In this document: positions 20,063 to 30,055 of the stretch, piece after piece
How the letters are laid out: the number at the start of each line of letters is the position of its first letter
How positions within the stretch are numbered: the first letter of the stretch is position 1
DNA from: Metaphire vulgaris
Lineage: Eukaryota; Annelida; Clitellata; Crassiclitellata; Megascolecidae
NCBI GenBank assembly: GCA_018105865.1
Contig: CM030848.1
Location: forward strand, 3,333,501 to 3,397,500
Length of the DNA stretch: 64,000 nucleotides
Direction: 5' to 3'
Position numbers and translations under genes: made by a program
Notes under the pieces: model-generated
Databases searched by the model: none
What the model saw: only the letters and a program-made list of their open reading frames with translations
Told to the model about the DNA's origin: nothing

Positions 20063-20092
20063 AAGTTTGGTGAACGATTGGTTTCACGTTGG
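20063..20092 (+). mobile_element. LINE 3' end, left half (continues at 22186)
   Basis: Codes FGERLVSRW, which joins NPLLWKALPLNIK across the hAT at 20093-22177. Together they are the C-terminus of a C-like LINE. Confidence 0.7.
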
Positions 20093-20205
20093 CAGTGGCG
20101 TAGCTAGGAATTTGTCTTGTGGGTGCAATTCTTATATATATAAAATGGATATGCATATCGATAATCGACTCGAGCAAACTTGATTCAATTTGGCTATATA
20201 ATGAC

Positions 20206-21489
20206 TTCGGATTTACAACGACATCGTCGACGCCGTAGCGAATGGGCAGTTAGCCCTGCTCTGCCTACTCGATCTGTCGGCTGCGTTCGACACTGTGGAT
20301 TATGACATCATCATCCGCCGTCTTGAACTCACATACGGCATCAAGGATACTGTTCTCGTCTGGCTGCGTGACTACCTTACTGGTAGGTCGCAGTCAGTCT
20401 GCTGGAGTGGCCACACGTCTGTCCCTCGCCAGGTTCTCTGCGGCGTGCCCCAGGGGGTCTGTACTTGGTCCCCTGCTGTTTGTCCTCTACGTTGCAGACA
20501 TTGGCCAAATTATCAAGTCGTGTGGTCTCGAAGCGCACTCCTACGCCGACGACGTCCAGATGTATTCCTTCTGCCTTCCGAAGGATACAGAGCGGCTTCG
20601 AGCTCGCATCAGCGACTGTTTTATTAAGATCAAGCAATGCACTGTTTCTAATCGTCTTGCCTTAAATCCCTCCAAGACTGAGATACTGTGGATTGCGACC
20701 CCTAGAAAGAATCATCTGATCAACCACGCACCGTTCTTAATTGATGGGGTATATATTACCCCATCCACTGAAGTGCGCCTTCTGGGAGTGTTAATCGACG
20801 AATCGTTAACGTTTAATGGCCACGTAAGTAATGTGTCTCGATCCTGCTACTATCAGCTCCGGCGGATTAGAGAGATTCGTCGCCACCTGCCGACCTCGTC
20901 AGTGATCGTATTGGTTCGTGCTTTCGTCCTCTCAAGGGTCGATTACGGCAACAGCATTCTTCTCGGCCTTCCTGCTAGCCAGCTGGACCGTCTACAGATG
21001 GTACTCAATGCCTCTGTCCGAATGATCTTCGGAGCTAGATGGAGTGATCATCTCACCCCTCTGCTGAAAGACGAGCTTCGTTGACTACGCATTCCAGAGC
21101 GTATAACCTATAAGCGATGTTGGCTAACATCTCGAGCTTTGCATGATCCTACTTTCCTCGGCTACCTCGCTGAACTCCTTCTTAGACCTTCGCCTACTGA
21201 CCGTCGTCATCAGCTCCGATCTGGTCACAGTGTTAAGCTGCTTGTTCCCCCTCCCGCCAAGACCGTGCAACTTGGTGAGAGGTCCGTTACGCGTGGGAAC
21301 CCTATCCTCTGGAACGCCCTACCTAACAACGTGTCCATGGAAACTAACCTCGAATTGTTTGCTAAGAAACTTAAGACGCACTTGTTTGATATATCGTATA
21401 AGTGCAGAATGTAAAGTGCTCTTGACTTTGGCATTCAGCTATGTTTATTCCGCTATATAAATTGACGTTTTAACATAACATAACATAAC
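20206..21489 (+). mobile_element. LINE family A, copy A1, 5'-truncated and young
   Basis: It begins inside the RT palm, at the point matching base 29634 of copy A2. It codes LLCLLDLSAAFDTVDYDI, a CGVPQG block with a one-base frameshift at 20453-20457, SYADDVQMYSF (active site YADD), LALNPSKTEILWI, VLSRVDYGNSILLGLPASQL and the LGERSVTRGNPILWNALPNN end. A stop replaces Trp near 21083. The 3' end is CGCTATATAAATTG followed by TAACA repeats. I count about sixteen differences from A2 over ~1.25 kb. Confidence 0.92.
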
Positions 21490-21508
21490 GATGACTGATG
21501 GCACTCAG

Positions 21509-21912
21509 AGGGCCTTTCATAAATGACGTCACGCGATTTTGGCAGTTTTTTGACCACCACCCCTCGTCACAAAAGTCAGACTCCCTGAAATATGACGTCA
21601 CAACTCGTTGACCCCCCCCGTCATCTTGTCGTCTTTCCAATGTCAAAGTTAACGTTTCGTTTGAAAATATTCATTATATTTACTATAGTTAAAACAATAT
21701 CCAGAAACTTTTCAAATTCTTTTTTAAAATACAGTATTATTATTACAAATGTAAAATACGTTCAATTTTGCGGTAACATAGTATTGCAGTATTAATAAAA
21801 ATATATAGTGTTATGTGACGTCACATTTCTTAAAACTCCCGTCGTCACACATCATCATAAATGTTTTTACACCCTCACCCATAAGCGCGTGACGTCATTT
21901 ATGGACGGCCCC
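21509..21912. mobile_element. MITE with GGGCC...CATAAATGACGTCACGCG ends
   Basis: The left TCATAAATGACGTCACGCG is mirrored on the right by CGCGTGACGTCATTTATGGA. GACGTCA also recurs internally. It has no coding and no clear target duplication. It lies just after the tail of LINE A1, inside the larger hAT. Confidence 0.75.
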
Positions 21913-22185
21913 AAGACATTGTCTAATTTCTTTGCGCAATGGCAGTACCATAGCCGATGAGGTTCATCCGAGATGCGATCATTGCTAGTTGAAAACTATA
22001 AACTATTCTATGTTTATGTTAACAAATACCAGAAACAAAATAATGATAACAAAAAGTAAGTAAGAATTGCATTGTATATTGCAATGCTAGTGCTCAAATA
22101 GTGGCATTAAAAATGCTTAGCACTTGACAACTTGGGGTGCAATTGCACCCCTTGTACCCCCTCTTGCTACGCCCATGCACGTTGG

Positions 22186-22346
22186 AACCCTCTCCTTTGG
22201 AAGGCATTGCCTTTGAATATCAAGACTTGCAAATCGATCATGACATTTAGGAAAAATCTTAAGACTCAATCAGTTCTTACAAGTGACACCTGTCAAAGCG
22301 CCCTTGACTTTGACCTTCGTTTTGCCAAGGCGCTATACAAATTGTC

Positions 22347-22348
<2 letters not shown>
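22186..22348 (+). mobile_element. LINE 3' end, right half
   Basis: Codes WNPLLWKALPLNIKTCKSIM, then FRKNLKTQSVLT and a stop at about 22350. The 3' box GCGCTATACAAATTGTC (22330-22346) leads into a (TAA)n tail. Confidence 0.8.

Positions 22349-22415
<67 letters not shown>
22349..22415. repeat. (TAA)n LINE tail microsatellite
   Basis: About 22 uninterrupted TAA units directly after a LINE 3' box. Confidence 0.95.
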
Positions 22416-22727
22416 GCTGAATTCGAAAAACTGCGCACAGCCCTTCTTCAGGCACTTCAAATGCAGATAATCGTGAGTGTGCAAAATCTGTTAGCCTACA
22501 CACAAGGCAGTTGTGAGCGTTTTGTCCGATCGTTCTGTCGTGAACCATTTATGGTGAACGTTTTGTCAATGAACGCTTTGAACAGTTTATATTGCTTCCA
22601 ACTGTGCTTCGGAAACACGTTGAAGAAAGACGGATAAAAAGATAAAAATATTATACGAAAATACCATTATGTGTGTTACTTTAATTCATTTCTTGGCAGA
22701 TCTCACTCTTATCTCACATAAATAAAG

Positions 22728-23929
22728 TAGGGGTCTGCGGGTACAGCATTTTTCCTACCCAACCCAACCCGTGAATTGTTAAACTGTACCCGACCCGACC
22801 CAACTCATCATTAAAAATCTGTACCCAACCCGACCCAACCCATGGGTATACCCGTACCCGTCAATACCCGTGGTTGGGCCGTGTAAAATGTAAACACCGT
22901 TCCCCAATACAAAACCCTGTCTCGGGATTGTGTTTTCGGAGAAGGGGAATTACTTAAATTTCTGTCTGTTTTGTTGCAACAGGCAGTGCTAACTGCAATA
23001 ATATGAAAACAAACAAAACAGTAGACAAGTATTGTTCTTAAAAAATTCTTTTCTTTAGGTACAAACTTTACAAAGGTGAACTAAATTATTCTTAATGAAT
23101 TGTTATTAATGCAGTGTTAATGGCAAAGGACTGTGAGTCTGTGATGACAACTGCCAATTTGCCAAAGTATGAAATAAAATAGATAAAAATTAAGCAGTCT
23201 TGCATACAAATTACAAACACGATTAAACAAATATAGCCTAGACTCCCTAGAGTTTTAGACTTTGTGCATACATTAAAAAATGCATACTAAGGAGATAACA
23301 AGCAGTGAACTCAACTCACTACTGTCAACGGCCTACAGTACATTCCGCATGCAAGTCACAGAGATTGATTGCTGACAAATGACAATGTGTTTTTTTGTAA
23401 TGTGGCCTGATTAATAGCAGCTCATCGAGATGTTCTGGATCTAATGTGGTACGCAAGTCAGTCATTACATGCCCTGCAGCACTGAATGATTGCTCAGTTT
23501 GATTCTGTGATGCTGGAATAGCAAACACACTCCTGGCAATCTGTGAAAGTCTAGGAAAACGATTAGCCTGGCCCTTCCAGAACTGCAACGGACTCAGATT
23601 GTCACAATCAAATGACATTCTGATGTACCTATCAAATTCATTTTCATTCTCGTCTGGCATATCATCTCTGCTGGCTTGAGCTTCTGAAGTCTGAACATAA
23701 TTCTGTCAATTAATATTGTTGCTGTGAAATGAATGTGAAATTGTGAACCTGACATACGGGTATGATAAATACATCAATTTTCGGGTAAATTACGGGTATA
23801 CCCGTATCCGTGACTGTTGTACCCGTACCCAACCCCACCCGTAAAATGTCTACCCAACCCATACCCAACCCACGGGTACGGGTCGGGTACGGGTAAACCC
23901 GCGGGTACGGGTATACCCACAGACCCCTA
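22728..23929 (-). mobile_element. 1202-bp hAT with ACCCG subterminal arrays, target duplication AAATAAAG
   Basis: Ends TAGGGGTCTGCGGGTA and TACCCACAGACCCCTA. Exact 8-bp duplications AAATAAAG at 22720-22727 and 23930-23937. Both subterminal zones (22740-22875 and 23755-23915) are packed with CGGGTA/TACCCG and CCCAACC words. The only coding is a transposase C-terminus at 23325-23660, so it is an internally deleted derivative. Confidence 0.96.
23325..23660 (-). pseudogene. hAT transposase C-terminal dimerisation domain
   Basis: 111 codons. FDRYIRMSFDC, PLQFWKGQANRFPRLSQIAR, SVFAIPASQNQTEQSFSAAG and LDPEHLDELLLI match the conserved hAT C-terminal dimerisation region, which has F-W, P-x-L-S-x-x-A-x-x-x-L-x-I-P-A-S and E-x-x-F-S in that order. 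The DDE catalytic part and zinc finger are absent. It lies centrally in the hAT with intact ends and could only act as a fossil or a truncated protein. Confidence 0.85.
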
Positions 23930-23937
23930 AAATAAAG

Positions 23938-25085
23938 CTAACCTGTGCGCTTCGATGTCAGTGTCTGTGGTAGGATAAGTTAATCTGTCCTCAATCCATT
24001 ACAAGCGAATCGCCGTGTCGGCGACTTGTCCTGATGCCGTAAAATTTTATTAGTTTCTGAAAGATTTTAGCTGAAAGGTCTCTCTACAATGACAATGACT
24101 GAAATTAGCAACGTGTTCTATTTAGTACAATTCTTATCTTAAGAGAACGCCTTAACGCTTAGCAACAGCGTTCAACGTTCAATCACGTGACTTAACTCAA
24201 TAGATTCAATAGATCTGAGGTGAGCGACAGACTAGCTCAGTAATCGAGCTCTCAGCTCAAGAGTGTATACTGAAAACGTTTTCTAAATGTACTCCATCTT
24301 AGTGCTCAATATTTGTCTTTTAAGATAAAGCCAATCAATTGCACAAATGCACACAAACAAACACCCATCTACACTGAGTCCCAATTGAAGTAATACCATT
24401 TTAGAAATCAATATAACTTTAACAAATTTTATAGAACTTTATCCACATTAAATTTATATATTTTACACAAAATATGCAAACTTCAACAAAATCAGTCGTA
24501 CCGTTTACGAGACCCTAATTTTTAAAAATTTAAACCGAAAAACCCAAGTTTTCACAATAGGGAAATCACCACTTCAATAGCGTCATCAAATGCATCAGTG
24601 CGTCGACTTAAAAATACATCCATTGTTTTGGTCTTCTACATAGCCAATTTGTTGGCTTAAGAGCAAAGTGCAAAGTTGGTGTCTTTTCTTATAAGCATAT
24701 TATGCATGTTGGAGAATGGCCGTCTTCAATGGCGGGACTACATTGGAGCAAACCGGTGCAATTGCACTGGTCGGACGGCCAGGGTCACTTGTGCAAATTG
24801 TGTAAATCCGATAAGATTTTTTGGGGTGGGGTATACCTGGTATAGTAGGTTATGCAAGGCCGCAACTGGTTGGCTATAACTTTTCGCGAAAAGTTAGAAC
24901 CAACAGCGTGTTCAATATGGTTTAGTTACGTCACATCTTATATAATAATTTCCTAAATCTGTTTGTGCTAAGTTAAGTTTAAGTTTGTGAGTGACGCTAT
25001 ACAGCAGATGTTGGACGACATCGTTGCTATAGTCAACCAAAAGTTGTAATGAGTGGAGCTTGACGAAGCATCCTGATTACAGCTT
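23938..25085. other. No gene seen; one perfect 20-bp palindrome
   Basis: AT-rich DNA without coding. A perfect palindrome TAACTTTTCGCGAAAAGTTA lies at 24877-24896. Nothing else is supported. Confidence 0.4.
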
Positions 25086-25089
25086 GACA

Positions 25090-25605
25090 AAGCGTCCTGA
25101 TTGCCTGCACGTTGTACCCCCTTCCCAACCCACACCTTGACCCCACCCTCTAGCCCCAATCCATCTCCGCCCCACCCCAGCGACCCCAACCCCCTTTTCC
25201 AAACCCGCACAAAGCCCGCTCCGAAAACTCGCACAACTTCCCTCCTTCCGAACTTCTCTTCCCGTCCTCAACCTCACCCTCTTCTCCCAACCGCCCCGGC
25301 CCCAACCCCCCGGTCAAAACCCCCGCTCCTAACCTGCACAGACCCTACGCTCCAAAACCCGCACAACTCCTTCGCTCCTCCCAAACCCCGCTCCCCGATC
25401 CCACCCCTTCTCTCAACCTCCGTCCCCAACCGCCCGGCCACAATCCTCAGCTCCCAAACACGCACAATCCCCTCTCCCAAATCCGCACAACACCCTTCCC
25501 TCCTCCCAAACTCCCCTCCCCGCCTTCGACCCACCCTCTTCTCCCCAACTTCCCGGCTTCAAACCCCCGGCCACAACCCCTCGCTCCCGACCCTTTCCTT
25601 ACCTC
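25090..25605. repeat. C-rich degenerate minisatellite, G-rich on the minus strand
   Basis: About 515 bp almost free of G runs on the plus strand. Diverged units share phrases such as AACCCGCACAA, CTCCTCCCAAAC and CACCCTCTTCTCCC, repeating at roughly 100-140 bp. Frames on both strands are open only because of the composition (Pro-rich or Gly-rich). The G-rich minus strand has G-quadruplex potential. Confidence 0.8.
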
Positions 25606-25708
25606 AAAGTCTCATTTTTTTTTAATTTAATAAATACAATACATGTGTTCATATATAATATGTGTAATATTACAGTATTTAAATATGTAATTATATATAT
25701 ATAATGTG

Positions 25709-25832
25709 TACAGCGTCACGCTATGTTGTTGGGCTGAGCTTGAGGAAGTGGCGTAATTTTTGCACACATAATTACTACGTGTTCGGCGTCACGCTATGTT
25801 GGTGAGCGGAGCTTGGCTAGGTGGCGTGATTT
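25709..25832 (+). repeat. Two-copy satellite unit, GGCGTCACGCTATGTTG
   Basis: The unit CAGCGTCACGCTATGTTGTT at about 25709 recurs near 25785 about 76 bp later, both followed by GGAGCTT/TGAGCTT and GGTGGCGT. Related words (GTGACGCTATACAGC, GTGGAGCTTGACGAAGC) lie left of the minisatellite at 24990-25070, so the minisatellite may sit inside this satellite. Confidence 0.7.
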
Positions 25833-25839
25833 TTAAGTA

Positions 25840-26073
25840 TATACAGTATAATACAAATGTACATTATATATGTACAATGTACATTATCAAAACATTGATC
25901 ACGTGCGGGTTTATTTGCAAGAATCAGTCATTGCTCATAGACAACTGTACGTTGCCCTCACCAGATGTCGCAACCACACTAATTTAAAGGTACTCCTCAA
26001 CACTTATGGCGATCAAGGGAAATTGTTTAACGGCTATCGCTTATTCACCAAAAATGTTGCTAAAATGAATTAG
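25840..26073 (+). pseudogene. Helitron-type (PIF1-like) helicase C-terminus
   Basis: The plus strand reads HVRVYLQESVIAHRQLYVAL followed by TRCRNHTNLKVLL and TKNVAKMN at the stop. GQLYVALSRxRS...LKVL is helicase motif VI of PIF1-like helicases, at the end of Helitron Rep-helicase proteins. Only about 60 residues remain. I did not find a convincing CTRR end with a 3' hairpin just downstream. Confidence 0.7.
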
Positions 26074-26221
26074 AGAACTAACCCTTTGACGGCCGTGACT
26101 TTGTATGTCCCACAATTCTCCTTAGAACCCCGTAAATGGTTTAAATAATATTCCATATAAAAATTTATTATCTCTTTTCGCAGAATTCGTGTTATTTTAC
26201 TACAGTTTTCGAAAAATAGTT

Positions 26222-26275
26222 GACAGAGGTTCTCACACAAGGCAGACCCTCCTGAACCACTTCAAACCCTTTTGT
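26222..26275 (+). mobile_element. Shared 3' end of an unclassified element (first of two)
   Basis: GGTTCTCACACAAGGCA and CTGAACCACT closely match 37461-37498, and both are followed by trinucleotide repeats. It is probably the 3' end of a retrotransposon whose body I cannot identify. Confidence 0.5.
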
Positions 26276-26333
26276 TAATAATAATAATAATATTATTATT
26301 ATTTATAGTAGTAGTAGTAGTAGTAGTAGTAGC

Positions 26334-26365
<32 letters not shown>

Positions 26366-26453
26366 CAGTAGCAGCAGTAGCAGTAGTAGCAGCAGCAGCA
26401 GTAGCAGCAGCAGCAGCAGTAGTAGTAGTAGCAGTAGTAGTAGCAGTAGCAGC

Positions 26454-26526
<73 letters not shown>
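26276..26526. repeat. (TAA)n then mosaic (TAG/CAG)n microsatellite
   Basis: TAA units turn into a ~220-bp array of TAG with scattered CAG variants. The variant pattern is not random: CAG clusters in the middle (26370-26450). All six frames are open as homopolymers, a repeat artefact. Confidence 0.95.
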
Positions 26527-26567
26527 TAAATTCTTTATCAACACTTGTTTGTTTCTGTACCAAGCGC

Positions 26568-26864
26568 CAGGGTTATTTCTAGAATTATGAATTGGGTGGG
26601 GTGTCGGGAAAATCTGGAGTGTCGGAATTTCGAAGTCTCTGCCGAAAAAGACTGACAAGCAAACAAGCGTTATCAAGTCTCAAAAAAAGCTGACAAGCAA
26701 AAAAGGTCACCCGAGAATAAAAGTTGGGGGTGTACTTCTCCATTTGGGAGGTGTTCAGGGCTAATTAGTATGCATTTTATATGCATACCATTGTCACATT
26801 ACCAAATTTGGGAGGGGTGTCGACCTCAAGTTGGAGGGTGTTACGGGGTGTAAAAATATCCCTG
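26568..26864. mobile_element. 297-bp hAT MITE, target duplication CCAAGCGC
   Basis: Ends CAGGGTTATTTCTAG and ATATCCCTG. Exact duplications CCAAGCGC at 26560-26567 and 26865-26872. Internal motif copies at 26653 and 26691. Confidence 0.95.
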
Positions 26865-27671
26865 CCAAGCGCCTTCAGTCGACTCAGCTGTGAATTGGCG
26901 TTAACTCGGTTGAAGGAAAGTCGGCGAGTCAAGGACAATTCCTATTGCGCAAAATGTGCTAGAAAATATGCAAAAATCGGGTAGTAACACAGCCATTCTT
27001 CCACGTAATTTTGACGGGTAAACAGCTAGTCCTTATAATAAATCGGGTGGACCGTCGACTGGACTTGAGCTAGCAGTAAATGCAATGTGTAAATAGCACG
27101 CAATGAGAGACAGTGACGTCTGGAACTGTGTATAATATTAAGATAAAAACTTCACTACTTATTTAACATTTAACGTTCACAGGGAAGAAATTGGTACGTG
27201 CAAAGAGCCTTTTAGCGTCTAAAATGCGCTAAGATACACCTACGGACAATCGAATATTTGTGATTTTTAAATTTTTCCGAGTTTTACCCCAGCTCCCCTT
27301 TAAAGGAGAGAGAGGGGAGCAGGAGGGAGAGAAGAGGAAATAGTGGAGAGATGGGATGGAATGGGAAGGACAGAGAGAGGATGAAATGAGAGGGGAGGGG
27401 TAGGGTTTGCACCGGTCGCATATTTCCATTTCGTGCACCGGTCGCCATTTTTCCTAGCTACGCCACTAGCGAAAAGCTCTTCACATTTCGAACAATATCC
27501 AGGAGCTACAGTTTTTCACCTAGTTTTTCCACTCATAATTTGACCCTAGGATCTCCTCTTAAGCTTAAGCCTCCTCATAGCTGAACTCTATGACTTCACT
27601 ATACAATGACACTGGCTTGGGGGTTAGGTTAACTGATCTAATTTATGCGTGCCATTTCTCATTAAATTTTA
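26865..27671. other. No gene seen; solo hAT end near 27455
   Basis: CCTAGCTACGCCACTAG at 27452-27468 is the right terminus of the CAGTGGCGTAGC hAT family, but no left partner was found nearby. A purine-rich stretch lies at 27300-27400. No coding is supported. Confidence 0.45.
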
Positions 27672-27673
27672 TA

Positions 27674-28664
27674 GTGTGTCCGGATAAAAAGTATGCCAAC
27701 TCTATTTTCGCTATAATTTTAAGAAAACTTGGCCGATTTTTAAAATAAAAATTTGCAATTTGAAACAGGAATAAATTGGTGTCAGATAGATGCAAACATC
27801 TTTAAAAATTAAAAGGCTACATTGAGTATTCAAAATGTTCACCGAAAGAGTTGACACTCAATTTCAGACGTTGTCGCCACTGATTTGCTTTTTTGGATCG
27901 TGTTGTGAAAATCAATGACAGCAATTATGACCGTGAAACAGTGCTAAAGAAGATGCTACTGCCAGATATTCGCTTTGTTCTGGTCATTTATACATCTTCC
28001 AACAGGATGGTGCTCCGGCACATCGTGCTCTCAACACCATTGAATTATTGCAAATGGAGACTCATGCTGCCATACGCCTATACCACACAAACAGTGTGGT
28101 GACATTTTGTCCTAGCACCGTGGCGATGACGTCTGAAATCGTCAGATTTGAACCCGGTGGAATACTCTGTGTGAGATTTTCTACAGGAAAGGGTCTACCA
28201 GTCACGCAATTCCAAACTGAAAGAACTGAAGCACGGATTAGTGACTGGTGAACTGTTGAGTGAGTGGGCAAAGCTCGATCACATCGTCTTTGCAGCAGCA
28301 ATTCATCAATGGCGACCGTGGCCGGACAAAATGTCATGGGGAAAAATGTCAGCGGGCACAATGTCACGGTTTAGGGTTAGGGTTAGACTTAAGGCTACAT
28401 TTTGTCCGCTGACATTTTGTCCCCATGATATTTTGTCCGTGACATTTTGTTCTAGCGCCGTGGAGACGACGTCTGAAGTCATGCGTCGATTCTGGCGGTG
28501 GACATTTTGAATGTTCATTGTAAACTTTTTCTGACAATGTTTGCGTCTATCTGAAGCCAATTCATTCCTCTTTCAAACTGCACATTTTAATGGAAATCGG
28601 CCGAGTTTTCTTAAAGCTATAGTGAAAAGAGAGTTAGCATTCTTTTTATCCGGGCACAGTGTAG
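27674..28664 (+). mobile_element. Tc1/mariner element with both terminal inverted repeats
   Basis: The left GTGTCCGGATAAAAAGTATG and right CTTTTTATCCGGGCACAGTG are inverted, and similarity continues inward for about 95 bp (the AAACTTGGCCGATTT block appears on both sides). TA flanks both ends. Transposase pieces on the plus strand are ETVLKKMLLPDIRFV, IFQQDGAPAHRALNTIELLQ, DLNPVEYSV and LLSEWAKLDHIVFAAAIHQW, with frameshifts. It is broken by a fold-back insertion between about 28083 and 28157 and again after 28315. Confidence 0.88.
28098..28485. mobile_element. Fold-back element of GACATTTTGTCC units inside the mariner
   Basis: Bases 28320-28370 (GGACAAAATGTCATGGGG...) are inverted at 28398-28455 (GACATTTTGTCCCCATGA...). 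The outer unit GTGACATTTTGTCCTAGCAC at 28101 recurs in direct orientation near 28440. The short centre contains GGTTTAGGGTTAGGGTTAG. The structure parallels the fold-backs at 9660 and 9983 but uses a different unit. Confidence 0.65.
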
Positions 28665-28696
28665 AAATCAATATATGGCCTGGACAGAAGCAAGTA

Positions 28697-28752
28697 AAGG
28701 TGGTGGGACACTACCCGCGCATTGAGCGAGTTCATTTTGACGTCCTTTGCGA
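28697..28752 (+). repeat. Short arm of an unidentified repeat, inverted copy at 31972-32028
   Basis: GTGGGACACTACCCGCGCAT and GAGCGAGTTCATTTTGACGT recur inverted near 31972-32028. It lies between the mariner right end and LINE A2. Confidence 0.6.
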
Positions 28753-29077
28753 TCGTGTTGAACGTGTAGGGTTCAATCAGTCACTCATAACGACTATACT
28801 GGACGATCTTGCACCGGAGACTCAGATGTCTGTACGGATACGTCCTCACCGTCCATATTATGATCACGAGTGCAGGCAAGCTCGACGCACTGCTAGACGT
28901 TTGGAGAGGAATTTCCGTAAATGGAAAAAGAAGGGGTCGATCAAAGAGGCTGAAGCATTCAATTCTTGGCGGGAAGCTCTTCAAGCGAGTAGACGGCTGG
29001 TGAGGTCGAAGGGCCGACAATACTAGAGGGGAGAGCTTGAGTCTTCCAAACTTGACTCAAAGCGGACGTGGAGAAAC

Positions 29078-30055
29078 TTGGACAAGCTCCTTGGAAATGC
29101 CGACAATGACTCTCACCCGCCTTCCAGCTTCTCGGCTGAAGACTTTCACCAGCACTTCAATGATAAAATTAACGCTATCAGGCAGAGAACGTCGAATGCC
29201 CGACCTGCTGAGTACACCTTGTACACAGGGTCTTCCCTAAATGAGTTCTCTGCTTTGTCTACGGAGGAAGTCGTAGCGATAATCCGATCACTACCGAATA
29301 AGCAGTGCAAACTCGACCCACTCCCGGTGTGGCTGCTGAAGGAGGTTGTTGAAACGCTGTCTCCATTCCTTGCGACGCTCCTGTCAACTTCTTTACGAAC
29401 AGGTGAATTTCCTTCGTCGTGGAAGCATGCGGTTGAGTACCCGCATCTCAAGCGACCCGGCTCTGATCCTGCCGAAGTGTCCAACTACCGTCCGGTCTCG
29501 AATCTTCCTTTCCTATCGACAGTGTTGGAAAGAGTCGTAAATAGTCAAGTGGTTAGATACCTGGTGTCGAACAGTCTTATGCCGAGGGAACAGTCAGCTT
29601 ACAGGCGGGGCCACTCCACGGAAACCGCCATACTTCGGATTTACAACGACATCGTCGACGCCGTAGCGAATGGGCAGTTAGCCCTGCTCTGCCTACTCGA
29701 TCTGTCGGCTGCGTTCGACACTGTGGATTATGACATCATCATCCGCCGTCTTGAACTCACATACGGCATCAAGGATACTGTTCTCGTCTGGCTGCGTGAC
29801 TACCTTACTGGTAGGTCGCAGTCAGTCTGCTGGAGAGGCCACATGTCTGTCCCTCGCCAGGTTCTCTGCGGCGTGCCTCAGGGGGTCTGTACTTGGACCC
29901 CTGCTGTTTGTCCTCTACGTTGCAGACATTGGCCAAATTATCAAGTCGTGTGGTCTCGAAGCGCACTCCTACGCCGACGACGTCCAGATGTATTCCTTCT
30001 GCCTTCCGAAGGATACAGAGCGGCTTCGAGCTCGCATCAGCGACTGTTTTATTAA
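29078..30055 (+). CDS. LINE A2 reverse transcriptase, fingers and palm
   Basis: 325 open codons from the linker to just past the G5 frameshift; the last ~75 codons after VPQG are out of frame and not RT. It would copy element RNA at a nicked target. This is the longest RT frame on family A and lets A1 be placed. The open frame continues upstream to 29038 without an ATG. Confidence 0.75.
   Translation: MDKLLGNADNDSHPPSSFSAEDFHQHFNDKINAIRQRTSNARPAEYTLYTGSSLNEFSALSTEEVVAIIRSLPNKQCKLDPLPVWLLKEVVETLSPFLATLLSTSLRTGEFPSSWKHAVEYPHLKRPGSDPAEVSNYRPVSNLPFLSTVLERVVNSQVVRYLVSNSLMPREQSAYRRGHSTETAILRIYNDIVDAVANGQLALLCLLDLSAAFDTVDYDIIIRRLELTYGIKDTVLVWLRDYLTGRSQSVCWRGHMSVPRQVLCGVPQGVCTWTPAVCPLRCRHWPNYQVVWSRSALLRRRRPDVFLLPSEGYRAASSSHQRLFY

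Larger units (their letters stand above)
20093..22177. mobile_element. hAT element (CAGTGGCGTAGC family) holding LINE A1, target duplication CACGTTGG
   Basis: The left end is CAGTGGCGTAGCTAGGAATT and the right end CTTGCTACGCCCATG. Exact 8-bp duplications CACGTTGG at 20085-20092 and 22178-22185. Removing 20093-22177 joins a LINE C-terminal frame. The interior holds LINE A1 (20206-21489) and a small element at 21509-21912, so the original hAT was short, probably a MITE. Confidence 0.92.

Noticed and set aside
25101..25625. 174-codon Pro-rich frame
   Set aside because: Strand-biased C-rich minisatellite keeps stops away; both strands are open, so the frame is a composition effect.
26299..26676. 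Long open frames of poly-Tyr, poly-Leu and poly-Val
   Set aside because: They are six-frame readings of the TAG/CAG microsatellite.
28369..28388. Interstitial telomere
   Set aside because: Only about two and a half TTAGGG units, inside a fold-back element.
29146..29484. Antisense frames over LINE A2 as genes
   Set aside because: Shadows of the RT frame without any recognised domain.
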